64,000 nt of DNA from positions 744,001-808,000 of the forward strand of contig OZ025648.1 in the NCBI GenBank assembly GCA_964019335.1, given 5' to 3'. Source of the stretch: Diplonema japonicum (taxonomy: Eukaryota > Euglenozoa > Diplonemea > Diplonemida > Diplonemidae). The translations under genes were made by a program, and so were the position numbers. The notes beneath the pieces are model-generated. The model did no database searches. It was given only the letters and a program-made list of their open reading frames with translations, and was not told where the DNA came from. This document shows positions 39,774-53,082 of the stretch, one piece after another. The stretch's first letter is position 1. Each line of letters starts with the position of its first letter.

Positions 39774-40113
39774 TTCAATTTTTTTTCCCCCCCATCCCAA
39801 GAACAAACCATACGAAGAAAAGAACATGAGGTGAGGGGACGAACACCCATCGATTCACCCTCCACCCACCCCTCCCCCAGCTCTTTCTCTTCTGTTTTTA
39901 AATAAAAAAAAGGAAATCCACATCAAAAGAGATAAAGAGAATTATACAAAAAAAGAGAAAGAAAAAGAAAGAAAGAAAGGAAAAGGGGCAAGAAAGGGGG
40001 TGAAAGTAAAGAAGAGAGAAAAGAATGAAACAAAAAAAAAAAGAATTTCACTCTGGGGGTATGGGGAGGGAGGGGGGAAGGTACTAGGAGAGAATTCGGA
40101 GGGTATTGGAAAA

Positions 40114-40144
<31 letters not shown>

Positions 40145-40860
40145 CTGTTTCAACGAAACAAAAGAAAAATCAGAAAGCATGCGGAGACGATAAACCGTAT
40201 TTGTACTTTAAAAAAAAAAAAAAAAAAAAAAAAGAAACGGAGGGAAATGTTCCCAAATCCAAAAGATTTTTGTCTTGGAGTCTTATTCCGATCCGAGATT
40301 AATTTAATTTCGTAATTTTTAATTTCTTTTCTTCCTTTAACTCTCAAGTTACCGTACAAACGCATTTTTTTTTTTCGTTTCTATAAATATAAATTCGGTG
40401 TACTCGGGAATAATAATAAAAAAAATAATAACTGCAATCAAAACAAAATCAAACCCCCCCCCAAAAAAAAGAACGATAAACAATCCTCCGGAAAGGTTTA
40501 AAAATTACTAAAAGAAAGAAAGAAAGAAAGAAAAAAGAAAATCCAATTACCCTTTTATCCTCCCGCAACACCTTCCTTTTTTGAGTGTTTCACATTTTTA
40601 TTTGTTACAGTTAAACCTCCTTCCTCAGACCTTCTATTGCAATTTTCTTCTTTTTTTTCTCTTCTTTCATCCCCCTACCTTTTTTTTTTTTCGTAACACC
40701 CTTCCCCGGGAAGGGTAACACATCAAACCAAAAAAAGAAAAAAAAAAAGCACGGGTGAAAAAAAAAAAGGAAAGAAAAAGAAAGAAAAAAAGAATATCCA
40801 TGCTCAAACTTGAGCAACTGACTCCCCATCATTTTTTTTTTTTTTTTTTTTTTTTCTTCT

Positions 40861-40898
<38 letters not shown>

Positions 40899-41043
40899 CC
40901 AAGATGCCCAGAACACACATCCACAGAAAACAACAACAAAAAAAAAAGAGAAAAAAAAAGAAAAAAAAAAACATATGTCGCGTAACGCATAACGAATTAA
41001 AAAAAAAAGTTTTTTTAAAAAAAAAAAATATTAAAAGGTAACC
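39774..41043. other. Homopolymer-rich spacer before the ART-channel gene
   Basis: GAAA repeats (39960-39980, 40515-40535), A runs and T runs. A T31-class tract ends near 40894 and is followed by AATACCAAG and ATCCACAG, the likely leader acceptor region. No gene seen. Confidence 0.6.
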
Positions 41044-44000
41044 ATGAGTAGCGATGGCGATCTACTGATGGAGGTAGAGAAGATAACGGGGAAGGAGAAG
41101 GAAAAGGAAGCTGAAAACATCCTGCAGGAAATCTTGAGGGTAAGCACCCAGGACAGCTTTCCCTCAGAAATGCCCGCAAGAGAAACTACCACAACAATCC
41201 CGTCGGCCAGGGAACAGTCGTTGTACCTCGATCCAGAACTCTGCGACAAGCTAACGAGGATACCAAACGCGGAAAAAGAAAATTTCGTGCAGTACTTTCT
41301 AACAGCAATAGGCCACAACAGAGGCTCTCAGTCAGACGTTATCAAAGAAGCAACTACATGGATCGACGCAAACAGAGCAAATCAATCTGAACGCTCCCAA
41401 TCCGCCTTTACAGACCTCAAAATCCGATTCAGCGATGGGATCGACTACGCAAAATCCCTCGAAGGCCTCAGCAAAATCGATTTTTGGGGACCTGACTACA
41501 CACCCGACTGTTCAGTCAGAGAAATGGCCCAAAAACTAGAAGTCTGGAGCACCCCAAAAGGCAGGTGTTGGTCTAAAGAAGAAGTCGCAGATGTCATAAC
41601 CCTACAAAATATCGAATCGACTGTCATTGCTCAGTTTGAGAAAACCGCGATTCCCATCTACATCTACACGTCAGCGATGTATCGAAAAGTTCTCTGGGCT
41701 GTATGGGTACCCTCGCAGGAGAGGTGGTCTGAGATAAAATACCATGCAGAACTGGAGAAGGAGTACCGCCCTCACGAAAGATCCCTCACTATAAAAAGCA
41801 AAAAAGCACTGCGAGAAATCGCAGCAGCCTACAAGGTCAAGATGGAACACGTCGACCCCTCCCCTTCCCCCATCAAGGATCGATTCTACAATCTTGACGG
41901 ACTGCGAGGAAAGCTTCAGTCCGGTGACGTGTACTACCTCATACGCTCCACTGATGAATACGACTCCGTCTCCCCCATTAAAAATTCCGTAGCGTGGGTG
42001 TCATCACCTGAAATGTATTTCAACGACCCTGTGTTTGGAATAGATGCTTTTATGCCACCATCACGTGTTTTTGAGTATCTCGAATCAAGGCCGCGAGATG
42101 AGACAACTCACCGCACGCAATGGAACTGTAAACCAAAGGGGACATCGACAGGAGACGCGCTTATTAAGGAATGTTATGCGGAACCCAATCAGAGCACGTA
42201 CAATAAAAATTTGCATGCAAAGTTTATCCAGCTTCTCGACAACACCCCGTCATCGGGGAAGACGGCACCGCTTCGGTTGATTATGAACGAGAAGTTGAAG
42301 GATTCGGGGCAGAAACCCACCCCGCAGGACATCGCACACGCTTTGGAACTGCAGGAGCTTGAATGGTCGAACAACCAGGGCAAAAAAAAAACATTTGTAG
42401 TTGGGTTGTCGGGGTTCCCCCGTCTCATTGTCGACACGGCGTACCCCCACGCTTGCACAGACTTATTTCGTGTGTATCATGAGTGTATCGAACAACCCTA
42501 CCATCTTCTCAACGCCACCATGCGGAACGTGCAATCTGGTTCTGCTGCCGTCACTATCGATATCCGAACTAGTAAGTACCGTGGGCATTATGTGTGTAAA
42601 GAGGTGAACCCTCGTAAAGGAAACCCTGTCCCCCTCTATCAGGAACCCAACAAACATCGTGCCATCTGGAAGGAGAACGAAACGTGGTGTATTACACATG
42701 CGAACGGAAAATCCGAGTTTCATGTTGACTACGAGGACTGCAAGATGAAGATCGGGACATGGATGCTGGAAGACGTCCGCCCCCTCATGTGGTACCTCGA
42801 GAAGGGCCTTGAAAGCATCCCGCTTGAGAAAGAAATTGTTAAAAGCTATCGAGGTCTTGCTGATGTGACCCTTGCCCGGGACATATACAGCCCTGGCGGC
42901 CTTGTCATGTGGGGTGCGTACAGTTCAAGCTCAGCAGATCAAGCGACCGCCACGTGGTTCGCAATGCAGGAAGGCTCTGCTGCTGTGTTCACCCTACGCG
43001 GCCGAAGCTGTAAAATGATTGCTGATTATTCGAGATTCGCGCGTGAGATGGAATACCTGTACCCACCTAACATCTGTTTCCAAGTCAAAACCATGCTGAC
43101 GGAAGACCAGCAGCAGATCCTTGGCCGCGAGGGTCTCCAGCTATACGAACTCGACGAAGTGGATGACCTCGAAGCTCTGTCCATCTACATCACACAAAAC
43201 ATCAACTCCGCCATCACGGGGCAGGGCATGGGGTTGGTCAACCAGTTGGTCTCTGTGATCCAAGCGCTGGTTAACAAAGAACTGCTCGATGCACTCGAGC
43301 ACGCTGTGGCACCAAGCAAACCCCTGCTGCAAAAGGAGTACGGCATGGAGATGGCAAAGAGGCTGAAGGTGCTCGCCGAGCAGAACACGCTTCCCATCGA
43401 CGACGACGACAAAGACGGTGTCTCCGTTGTGCTGAACGACAGCCTGATCAGTGCCGCGAGCGATGGCTACAACGACGCTGTCGAGAAGCTCATCGAACTG
43501 GGTGCGAACTCAGACACACGATGCGCCGACGGGTGGTACCCAGTGGAGCACGCTCTCATCGGCGGGCACCTCAACGTCACGCAGCTCCTTCTAAAACATG
43601 CCAACCTCGGCACCGAAACGGAGTTTGTAAAGCACGTCGACGAGACAGGTTCCACACCTTTGCACAGGATGGCCGAGGCAGGGCATGAAAAGGCCGTTAT
43701 CCTCCTTCTGCGCATTGGGGCCGACCCTCTCGCGAGGAACAAACAGAAGCAGACACCTGCCGAGCTCGCCTTTGCTGGCAAGCACACTGACCTCGTCCAC
43801 CTGCTAAAACCCAGTCAGGTGCTCGGCGAGGCAGAGATGCAGAAGATGCGGAAGTACTGGCGATCGTCGCATTACTCCAGCGATGACAGGCGTTCGCGGT
43901 TCACAGAATCGGACAAAGGTGTGGAGTGTGTGCCATATGGGATCAGAACCTCGACGCAGGCGATGGAACAGAAGAAGACATCTGAGGACAGCTTTGCAAT

Positions 44001-47000
44001 TGCGGAAGGGCTGAAGCTATGGAGAACGCCGAAGGGCGAAGCGTGGGAAGGCGATGCTGTAATCGACCTTGTGGAGGACGCGAGGTGGACGGTAGGCAGG
44101 AAGGACGGAGTGGCATGGCGTGTAGCGGTGCCACTATTCATCCACACAGCCTCCATCTATCACACCACCATCTGGGCCGTGTGGGTGGCACAGCCCGAGC
44201 GTGTAATCGATGGGTGGTGGAAAGTCATTGAGAACACGGAAGACTTCGAGGGAGCCTTCGCAACGGAGGGACGGTCAGAGGACAGCCTGCAGCTCAACCA
44301 ACGCTGCGTCAACGCGATAGCAAACACCCTCACGAAGACCCCCGACGAGGTGCCCAAGCTCTTCCATGCCGTGAACCCGAAGACCAAACGAGGTCTCTAC
44401 GGCTTCACGACCACTAGCCCCGGCGAGGAGTGCACCGAGAAGGATCTCATCATATTTAGGTTCCGTGCAGGTGATGTGCAGGCCGCACGTTCATTCAGCT
44501 CGTGCGTTGCGTGGCTCCCCGCACCCGATAAAGCTTTCGTGAATGAAGACATCCTGCCGCTGTTCAGCGTGCTAGAATATATCTACTCGAGAACCCCAAC
44601 GGAGCCTCTAAAAGGCAAAGACGGCGGGAAGGGATGGGAATGCTGCCTTGCTCCTAGCAAGGACCTCCCGGACATCATATCCTCGGTCAGAACAAGGATA
44701 CGACAGCACAACCCGCAGACTTCTGATGAATCAGACCTGGAGTTGTACAAGGAGGTCGAAGAAAGAGTGAACAAGCTGGACAGCACACTGCTGACGGAGA
44801 CGTTCAAAGCGAAGATAAAACCGAGAAACGCACACGCGGACGACGTTGTCCCGACTCTGGACATGATATCCCAGGCGCTTGACATTCAACAACTGACGTT
44901 CAAAGACGGCGGCCTGAAGTTCATGCTTGCCTTGACGGGGCCGAAGAAGACGATAGCATACGAAATTCTCAAAGACGGCACTCCCGAAGTCAATGTCATC
45001 CACCTACACAGGGTATGCCGCCCTATGGGGTGCATGCCGTCCGACTACTTAGGGATAACCGCAGCGAACCTAATCAACGATCGAACGGAAATAAAACTGG
45101 AAATCGCGAAGAAAAGCACGATGGAGTACGCAGGTGTTTACAATCTGGTGCACCCTGGCGACGATGCCGAGTCTATGTATAACCAATCTCGCCGTGGAAG
45201 ACGCAGGGGTGTCAGGTCCACAACCACAGGTCCGATGTTAAACTCAACCCTGAGCTTCAGCGGCGACTTAGTAGGCTCGGAGAGTATTCATGCTTCCAAT
45301 GAGTTCGAAATTGAAGCCGACGAGTTCAGAAGGAAGGAAACGCCATCTCTGTCCGCTAGATGGTCTCGAAAGCGCGACGCATGGATCGTTATCACAAACT
45401 CCGGGAAACATGCTATTTCAGCGGAAGATGTTACCCTCCATCTTGGGAATTACATGACATCCTCTGTCCGGCCTCTTATGATGTCTGTTCAGTTCGCATT
45501 GGACGACATGATGATCGGGTCACGTCCGCCACCGTTGTACAGGGCTTCTTTAAACGCGAATTTAGCTAAGGACACGGCGATTATCTGGAGCTCGATGATA
45601 TCTGCTAGCGAGTCGCACACCATGGTGGAGTCGATGTTCAAGGAGGACGATGGGGCGACCATCTTCACGCTGTCGTGTACCTCTGCGAAGCCCATTTCTG
45701 ATTATTCTCGTTTCGGGCGTGAAATGGAATGGGCGGTGCCCCCCAACTGCGTGTTCGAACGGAAGGATGACAATCTCATCGAGGCGAACGACAACAGAGC
45801 GTTGAGCTTGTTCATTCAAGACAAGATCTCGTCGCTGTCTGCGAAGACAGAAAACTCCGATGTCATCAACCAACTGTTGTCCGCAAAGCAAAACCTAAAC
45901 CAAAACAACGTCCACAAGGCGTTGGAGATTATCTTGGAACCTGGCGATCCTGAAAGACCGGTATGGCATATGGGGGAGAAGGGAGAAGGGGGGGGGGGAA
46001 AGTTAACCACAGCTCATTGAGGACGATGACGGCTTCACAATCGCCAAAAAAACACTCCAATGCGGTGCAGACCCTATCTATGTCACCCGTGCTTTGTACA
46101 AGGCGGCGAAGGAGGGGTATTACAAGTGCGTCCCGCACTTGATGGAGTTAGGCGCCAATGTGAATGCAAAAGAGGACAGCATTGGGATGACCCCCGTGGA
46201 GCTTGCTATATTGGGAGGACACGAATATGTCATACAGGTATGTGGGGGGAAAAAAGAAGAAGGGAAAAAAACCAAACCTTTTCGTGCAGCATCTTCGATC
46301 TTGTTCTTCCGTGTCCATATCGCTCCCGGATGTCCGAAGCTACGCCGCGAGCGGTGAGGAGCTGGCTGTGCTTCTCATCCACACTTTGGAGAAAAGTGAA
46401 GGCAAGGCGGCGTCCGTACTGGTGGCGGACAGAGACGGGAAGTTTCCCATCAACCTTGCCAACGAGAACGGACACAAGTACACGGTCTACTTGTTAAAAA
46501 CTCTGGTACTGTCTTTTAAAAAAAAAAAAAAAAAAGAAGAAATCCACAACAACAGATGCTGGAAGTGGGGAAGTCCCTGCGTGAGATAGACAACGTGTAC
46601 TCGATGAGCCTCATAGACGTGCTGAGAGAGGCAATCGAAGCAGGGGAGAGCAAGGCGGCCATGGCCCTCCTGAAAACAATGGACAAGGTGCGGGAGAAAA
46701 ACGGGGTGAAAAACTGTCTGCACTACGCAAGCCAAAAGTTCACCCAAGGACAGGGGATACAGGTGCTGCGAGAGCTGACAAGAAAAGGCACACCACTCAT
46801 CAACATGATCGACCAGTCATCATGGTCTCCCTTGCGGTACGCAGTGGACGCGGGCAACACGCAAGCTGTGGAGATCCTTCTTGCAGCGGGTGCGAACCCC
46901 TACATCCCTGACAAGCATGGGAACCCCATCACAAGCCAAGCAAAGTCTGACGGAACTATAAGAGCACGCCTTCACGAGTATTTTGAAGACCGCTGGGCCA

Positions 47001-49141
47001 GCGCCCACGGTATTTACAAACACCTCCGTGCAGATGTGAAGGAAAAACTGGAGGAATTGGCGTCGATGTTCTTGCAGTCACCTGAAGAGCTTGTCGAAGT
47101 CCGCAAGGAATACCTGTTCTGGAGGGACGACAGGGGCAGCATCAACAAAGTTTGCTACAACTTCATCGCGAACGGGCCCAAGGGAGAGGGCGTGGACGAG
47201 CTCAGCGCGAGAATCACACAATGGAGGTCGCGATTTGAGAACAGCACCGAGAATGTATAATTTTCAAAAAAAAAAAAAAAATATTGCAGATTCAACTTCA
47301 CGAGACGACAAAGAGGAAGGACCTCACCAAAGCTTGGCTCGAAGCCTGGGACAGTCTCAAAGCCGACTCCGAAGCAGAGATGAAGTACATGAACGACATG
47401 CACCACGGGGTCACGCATGGTAAACGGTGGGATTTCGTGAGGATCGCGAAAGTGTTGAACTCGGTTTTATTGTTTCTCTCCGGGGTATGTTCCGAGAAAA
47501 AAGGAGGAAAAAAAAAAATAAATGCACAACAGTTCTACGTTCTCCTGTCTGTCCCTTACTACATTTTCGCAAACGAGGAGGTCGGGACGCTCTGCACGGC
47601 GATAGATGCTGTTCTATACAGTTTGTACGCTGTGAACTTTGTCATCAATATAAAGGTTAGAAAAAAATTTTAAAAAAAAAAAAGAAGAAAAAAAAAAAAA
47701 AAACCAGGCACGTCCTAACACGGTCGAGATCGACACCGCCTCGCCTAGCAAGGAGGAGAAGGACGACTCTCTCACGAAGGAGAACGACGCCGAACGCGAG
47801 GACCGCGTCACCCTCATAAAAATTACGTACCTCCGGAAAGGTTTGATGCTCGTCCCGATCCTCCCGCTACGCGCCTTCGGAACGAACCCTTTACTAAGAC
47901 TGAACCTTCTCCTCGGCTATACCCATTGCTACAAACTAAACGAACTCGGCTTCTTACAAGACAACGTAATGCAAATGTCATGGGTCCTCATGCTTGCTTG
48001 CTACGTCTCATATCTGACAGGACTTGTTCAACTTGCAGGCGAATGGGGTGTATGCAGCTCTGCCAATACTAGCGGTTTCTGGCAATGTCAATACTACACG
48101 TTAAGGCTCTTTGCAGGGTGGGATGTGTATAGAACCAGCACCAATGAAGAGACGGGCATCGTGGTACTAGCGGTCATTGTGACACTGATAGGGTTCGCAA
48201 CACGAGCGTTGTTCATAGCAGCGGTGATACGTTTGGTAGAAACGAGAAACCCCCGAAAGAAAGCTTACCGAGACAAGGTTGAAGAAGTACTAGACTGTCT
48301 ATCACACGCAAAGCCCGAGGTTCAACAAATCGCGCTAGACTACTACAAACTATGCTGGCGAACACGCGGTACCGTCGACCTCGTCCAGACCTCCGAGGTC
48401 CTCGGCCCGTTGTACCCCTTACTACAGTACATGGTGGAGTCCGCCACTGCAATCGAAGTTAAGATGAAAATCCCGCTTCTCAACAGGGTGACAATCGACA
48501 AGCTCACCGACGTCATCTCCTCCTTCAGGTACATGCTCGCTCCAAAAGGAGTGATGTTCTTTTCGCAAGGTGATGAATCGACGCACATGTATTTTATATT
48601 GTCAGGGTCGGTTGAGGTGTATGTGGGAAATCATTGTTTTGTGGCAAGACTGTCAAAAGGAGATTATTTCGGTGAGGTGGGGCTCATCACCAAAAGGAAA
48701 CGCAACGCATCGGTCATGGCAAGCTCAGATTGCGAATTATACCAATTCGACGAGGGTGCGTTCGCGGAGCTGTTGAGCAACAAAGATGTTCACTCTGAGA
48801 TCATTAAAGTGGCGTCGGATAGGAAACATGATTCTGATCCTATTCTGAACCATCTTGCGCTGCACACGCTTGACGACACTGAAGCTTTGTACTCCACCTC
48901 CTCGCAGACTGTGAACTGGGATCTTGACGGGGTCGTGTCGATCCGTTCTGCTGATTTCAACCATCCGCCCCCCCTTCCTTCGCAGCCTTTGATCGCCTCT
49001 CCTATTGCACCTCGTGAGCGGGAACACCGGAAGGTAAAAAAAGGAAGGTGGGTTAAACCCCGTGGGCACAGCCAGTCAACCACATTGACCAACCCCTCAC
49101 ATCCTTCTAACCCGTTGGCGCTCACCCATAAGCACACTCAG

Positions 49142-49174
<33 letters not shown>

Positions 49175-49281
49175 CGGGAAAAAAAAAAAAAAAAAACCAG
49201 AATGAAGGGGATCTCGAGTTGGCGAGCCACAGCAGCACCATGAGTGCTCACGGAGACGGGCATGTTTGGGATGAGGATTGA
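41044..49281 (+). CDS. ADP-ribosyltransferase x2 - ankyrin - cyclic-nucleotide-gated channel fusion, 2,629 residues
   Basis: Eight exons: 41044-45960, 46013-46237, 46290-46505, 46556-47254, 47290-47484, 47533-47655, 47708-49141, 49201-49281. All seven introns (35-59 nt) are phase 0 and the joined frame is open throughout. Two related modules (about 166-690 and 990-1580) each begin with a W-x-TPKG motif and end in an R-S-E type ADP-ribosyltransferase-like domain: R603, S627-S630 and E668/E670, then R1500, S1516/S1517 and E1560/E1562 (YSRFxREME in both). Ankyrin repeats lie at about 796-922 and about 1640-1990. About 2060-2330 is a helical membrane domain (LNSVLLFLSG..., VLMLACYVSYLTGLV, GIVVLAVIVTLIGFATRAL), with no GYG filter, then a C-linker and a cNMP-binding domain (about 2395-2500; GDYFGEVGL...RNASV). 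A membrane sensor coupling cyclic nucleotide, ion flow and ADP-ribosylation is inferred. Confidence 0.85.
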
Positions 49282-50520
49282 TTTGATTTTTTTTTTCCCC
49301 CTTCTATGTCTATTACACGTTCCCTATGGCCATATATATATTATTTTTTTCCTTTTTTTCTTCTTTTTTTTTTCGTAGTGGTGGGAAACATTGGGAGTAC
49401 ATCAGATGTGTTGTTCGCTGTTTGACCTCCTTGTCGGTCATCACCGGTAACAACCTAGTGGAAGAACGTATTGCAGATGCTCAAGGTGACGAACAGGCAA
49501 ATTGCTGGGGTTGAGCTGCACACCGCACGCATTAAGGACGCGCCGCGGAATGCAGAACTCGGCCGAGGTGCGCCCCTGTAATCAACTGGCCTCCTTTATC
49601 TCACATATAAGTTATCGATTTTTTTTTTTTTTTTAATATTTAAGATCGGTGTGGTGTAAACCCCCTCGATTTTTTTTTCCCCCTTCTTTTGGGGCCATGT
49701 GGTTCTCTGAACCCGCCTCTAAAAAAGCAGGCGTGCGCGTCCTTTTTTTATTTTTTTATTAATTTTTTTTTTGCCTTGGAAATCACTTTAAATCGGCCTT
49801 TCCCATCCCCCCCCCCCCCCCCCCACCAGGATTGGCTTCGGATGTAGTTTCCTTTGGAAAAAAAAAACCAACGTCCTGTACAGTTCTGTAGGAGGGAAGG
49901 AAGAAAAAAAAAGAAAAAAAAAAGGGTTTCAAAGAATACAGGTTACAGTTTTTTCCCTCTTTTTTTTGACATCCCCCCCCCCCCCCCCGACTCTGCGAGT
50001 TGCTTTTTTTTCTAGCTTTTTTTTTAATACTATTGCACCTGAGTGAGTGAGAGGAAAGGGGGAAAAAAGGACAATAAAAAAAAACCCCTCTTACGCAGCT
50101 TTATTAGGAGGGTCCTGGTTATCTTCCCGAAAGGTTAGTAACGTACTCCTTCAAAAAAAAATGAACCTGTGAGCCCTCCCATTTTTTCTTTTTTTTTTTT
50201 TTTGCGCCTCAAAATCCCAGGGGAAAAAAAACCACCTTTTTTTCCCCCCGGGATTTCTCGAGCTAACTTTGTTCTTTTTTTTTTTTTTCCCGCCTAAACA
50301 TCGCCTTTTTTTATTTAAAAAAAACCAACCTTACCCTTCTCCCCGCCACTTCGTTTGCGTAGAACAAAAAAAAAAGAAAAAAAAAAGAAAAAAAAAAGTA
50401 TAAGACTCAGATTCTAAGAATTGTTTCCAACAAGGGGGTTTTTTCCTTGAGGGTTTGCCTATCTGTCGGTACATTTTGAATCGAATTTCTGAGTCTATAG
50501 AGAAAAAAAGGAAGAAAAAG

Positions 50521-50553
<33 letters not shown>

Positions 50554-50712
50554 AATCAGAGTAAACTTTTTTTTTTTTTTTTTTTTTTTATATTTGGTTC
50601 TGTTCCTTCACATCTGTTCCGGCTTATTTTTTTTTTTTTTTTTTTTTTATATTTTTTGGCTTTCCCTCCCCCCACCCACCTGCCCTCGGAAAACACAACA
50701 AAAGGCCACACA

Positions 50713-50766
<54 letters not shown>
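49282..50766. other. Spacer with one GC-balanced island
   Basis: Mostly homopolymers (C18 near 49808, A and T runs, an A55-class run at 50713-50767). The island at 49379-49600 follows a T tract ending CGTAG and is open in short frames on both strands; no assignment is possible. Shortly before the next gene there are T runs and a pyrimidine stretch. Confidence 0.55.
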
Positions 50767-50769
<3 letters not shown>

Positions 50770-52318
50770 TCTGCAAAAGAAGACCATGCAGACTTAAGAA
50801 AAGCTCTGGATAGCTCGGATCTGGACAAAGTTAAAGAGATTGTAAGAAACAGCGGATGCCCGGAAGAATGCCGATATGAAATGTGGAAGATGGTTCTAGG
50901 TGTCAAGGAAGAAGGCACCTTAAGAACCGGCGACGTAGATATGAACAGTCTCCAAATGGACACCGAACTCCTCCTCCAAGGCAAGAGCGACGGAAACCTC
51001 AGCAAAAAGGACGTAGAGGACGTTTTAGTAGACTACTGCATCTGTCGAGGCACCACATATTCCATAGAACTCACAGATCTCATAGGACCGCTCATATCCC
51101 TTCAAGGCGTCACAACTGTAGGCTGCTCCGGACTGCTTAAAGCAATATGCAGTCAATACGCCCCTTTCCTTCATTACCCAACATCATCACCTATTGGAGA
51201 AGCCGCGACTGAAGCAACACAAGTTGACACATATAACCTTCTAATCAGGCTTTTACTTCAGTACCATGATGCGGTGTTGTGCACCCATTTGGACAGAAAT
51301 AAATGCGATACGGGCGAACTGGTTACATGGTTGAACGGGATATTTGTGAACCAACTTGGTTCGGAGTCGATTCATCCTTTGTGGGATGTTTTTTTTTCGG
51401 ATCCCGACCAACTTCTCTCTACTTTTTTCGGTCTGGCCGTGTTGGTTGGAAACAGAACGGAGCTCTTAGAAGCTTCAGGAGAACAAGCTGTCACCGAAAC
51501 TCTTGGTGCAATTTCCATTCCGTCAGGGGTTGACTCTATTAATAGTCTTTTACAATCCGCAGCGGAATTTCGAAAAGCAACACCGCCTTCTGCTTGTATG
51601 CGAATTCTGAAACTGTTTAACCCCATTGGGAGTATTAACCAAGAGCTCCATGACGAGCTGATCACATGTGTTGTCCTACCGATTGAAAGCGAAGAACTCA
51701 TCGAAGTGTTCAAAAAACGCCAAGCTCCCCGATCGTCTCTTAAGTTCATGGTGTTGGACTGCAGAGCATTGAAAAGCTACAACTTCGCACGACTTCCCAC
51801 TGCAGTACACGTTGGCCCCAATGTCGGGTACGAACCTACAAAATTATCGGAAATGCTTGAACGGTTCGAAGGCGCGCGGGGATCGCATTTCTGTTTAATG
51901 GGTACCGGGAGGGGGATACAAGCTGAGCTCAATCTGCTCAATGTCCTTGCGTTGCGATTTGTGTCAAATGGGTTCAGTCATATTGGTGTTGCTGTGGACG
52001 GGTTTAAGGGAGTCATCCCATTCATCAAAGCAGATCTTATAGAATTTGTTAGGGAAACCGTCGACCCTCAGCCCCCCACCCCGTCAAAGGGGCTTGAGGA
52101 TAGTACAGTCATAGAGGGTGATGCCAAGCCCCACAGTCTGGCGTCTCTTAAAGAAGTCGACACAGCGGCGCTGAAGAAAGCTGCGAATGAGAAGGCCGAC
52201 AAGGTCAAAAAATGGGGGCGCGGTCTGCTTGAAAAATGGACGTCGGGAGCCGGGGCAGAAACATCTCAGCAACCCGCCCAAAAACAAGAACAGTCGTCGA
52301 GATTTGGTGGTATGTGTG

Positions 52319-52351
<33 letters not shown>

Positions 52352-53029
52352 CTGAGAATAAAAAAAAAAAAAAAAAAGGCTATTTCGGAGGCAAAACAAG
52401 TCAGAAAGATGTGCCCTCGACAGCTTCCAAGAAGACAGCTTCTCCCAAGACCGTTGCCGCAAAGCCATCCAACGAGGTGTGTTATTAAAAAAAGGGGGGA
52501 AATAAAATAAAAATAAAATAAATAAACAGCAAGAGCCGGCCTTCGCTCTTGTCGGTCACGACTCAGGGGATTCTGATGACGATTTCCAGCTCATATCCCA
52601 TCCTACCAGGGTGGAGGGCGGTGGGTATGTGATAATTTGTTATAATTACTGTATTTTCTTTTTTTTTTTAAATCCCCCTTCCCCCCGCAGTCCTGAAGAA
52701 CCCGCACCAGTTGAAGCCCCTGTTGTCGCAGAGGAGGAAAAAGAGATTGAAGAAGAAAAACCAGAGGCGAAAGAAGAAGAGCCCAAGAAGGAAAGAGAAG
52801 AAGTACAGGAAGAAGTGGTGGCACCTGAGGTGAAGAAAGAAGAAAAGAAGGCGGTGGACTACGACGATGACATCTTTGGAGACGTGACCCCCGAGGAACT
52901 TGCCAGCAGCAAGGCAGCAGAAAACACAACAGAAGAAAAGAGCGCGTCCCCCTCAACTGCTTCCCCTAAGAAGGACGACATGGATATTTTCGCGGATGAT
53001 TTCAATATCGATGATATTGAACTGTATGT

Positions 53030-53082
<53 letters not shown>

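Noticed and set aside
45961-46020. Stop of the ART module gene at 46020
   Set aside because: The last codons (VWHMGEKGEGGGG) read through a GTATGG...CACAG intron containing a G10 run; beyond it the ankyrin frame continues in phase.
50455-50766. N-terminal extension of the TBC1D23-like frame
   Set aside because: Consists almost only of Lys and Phe from homopolymers; the first sensible start is ATG 50767.
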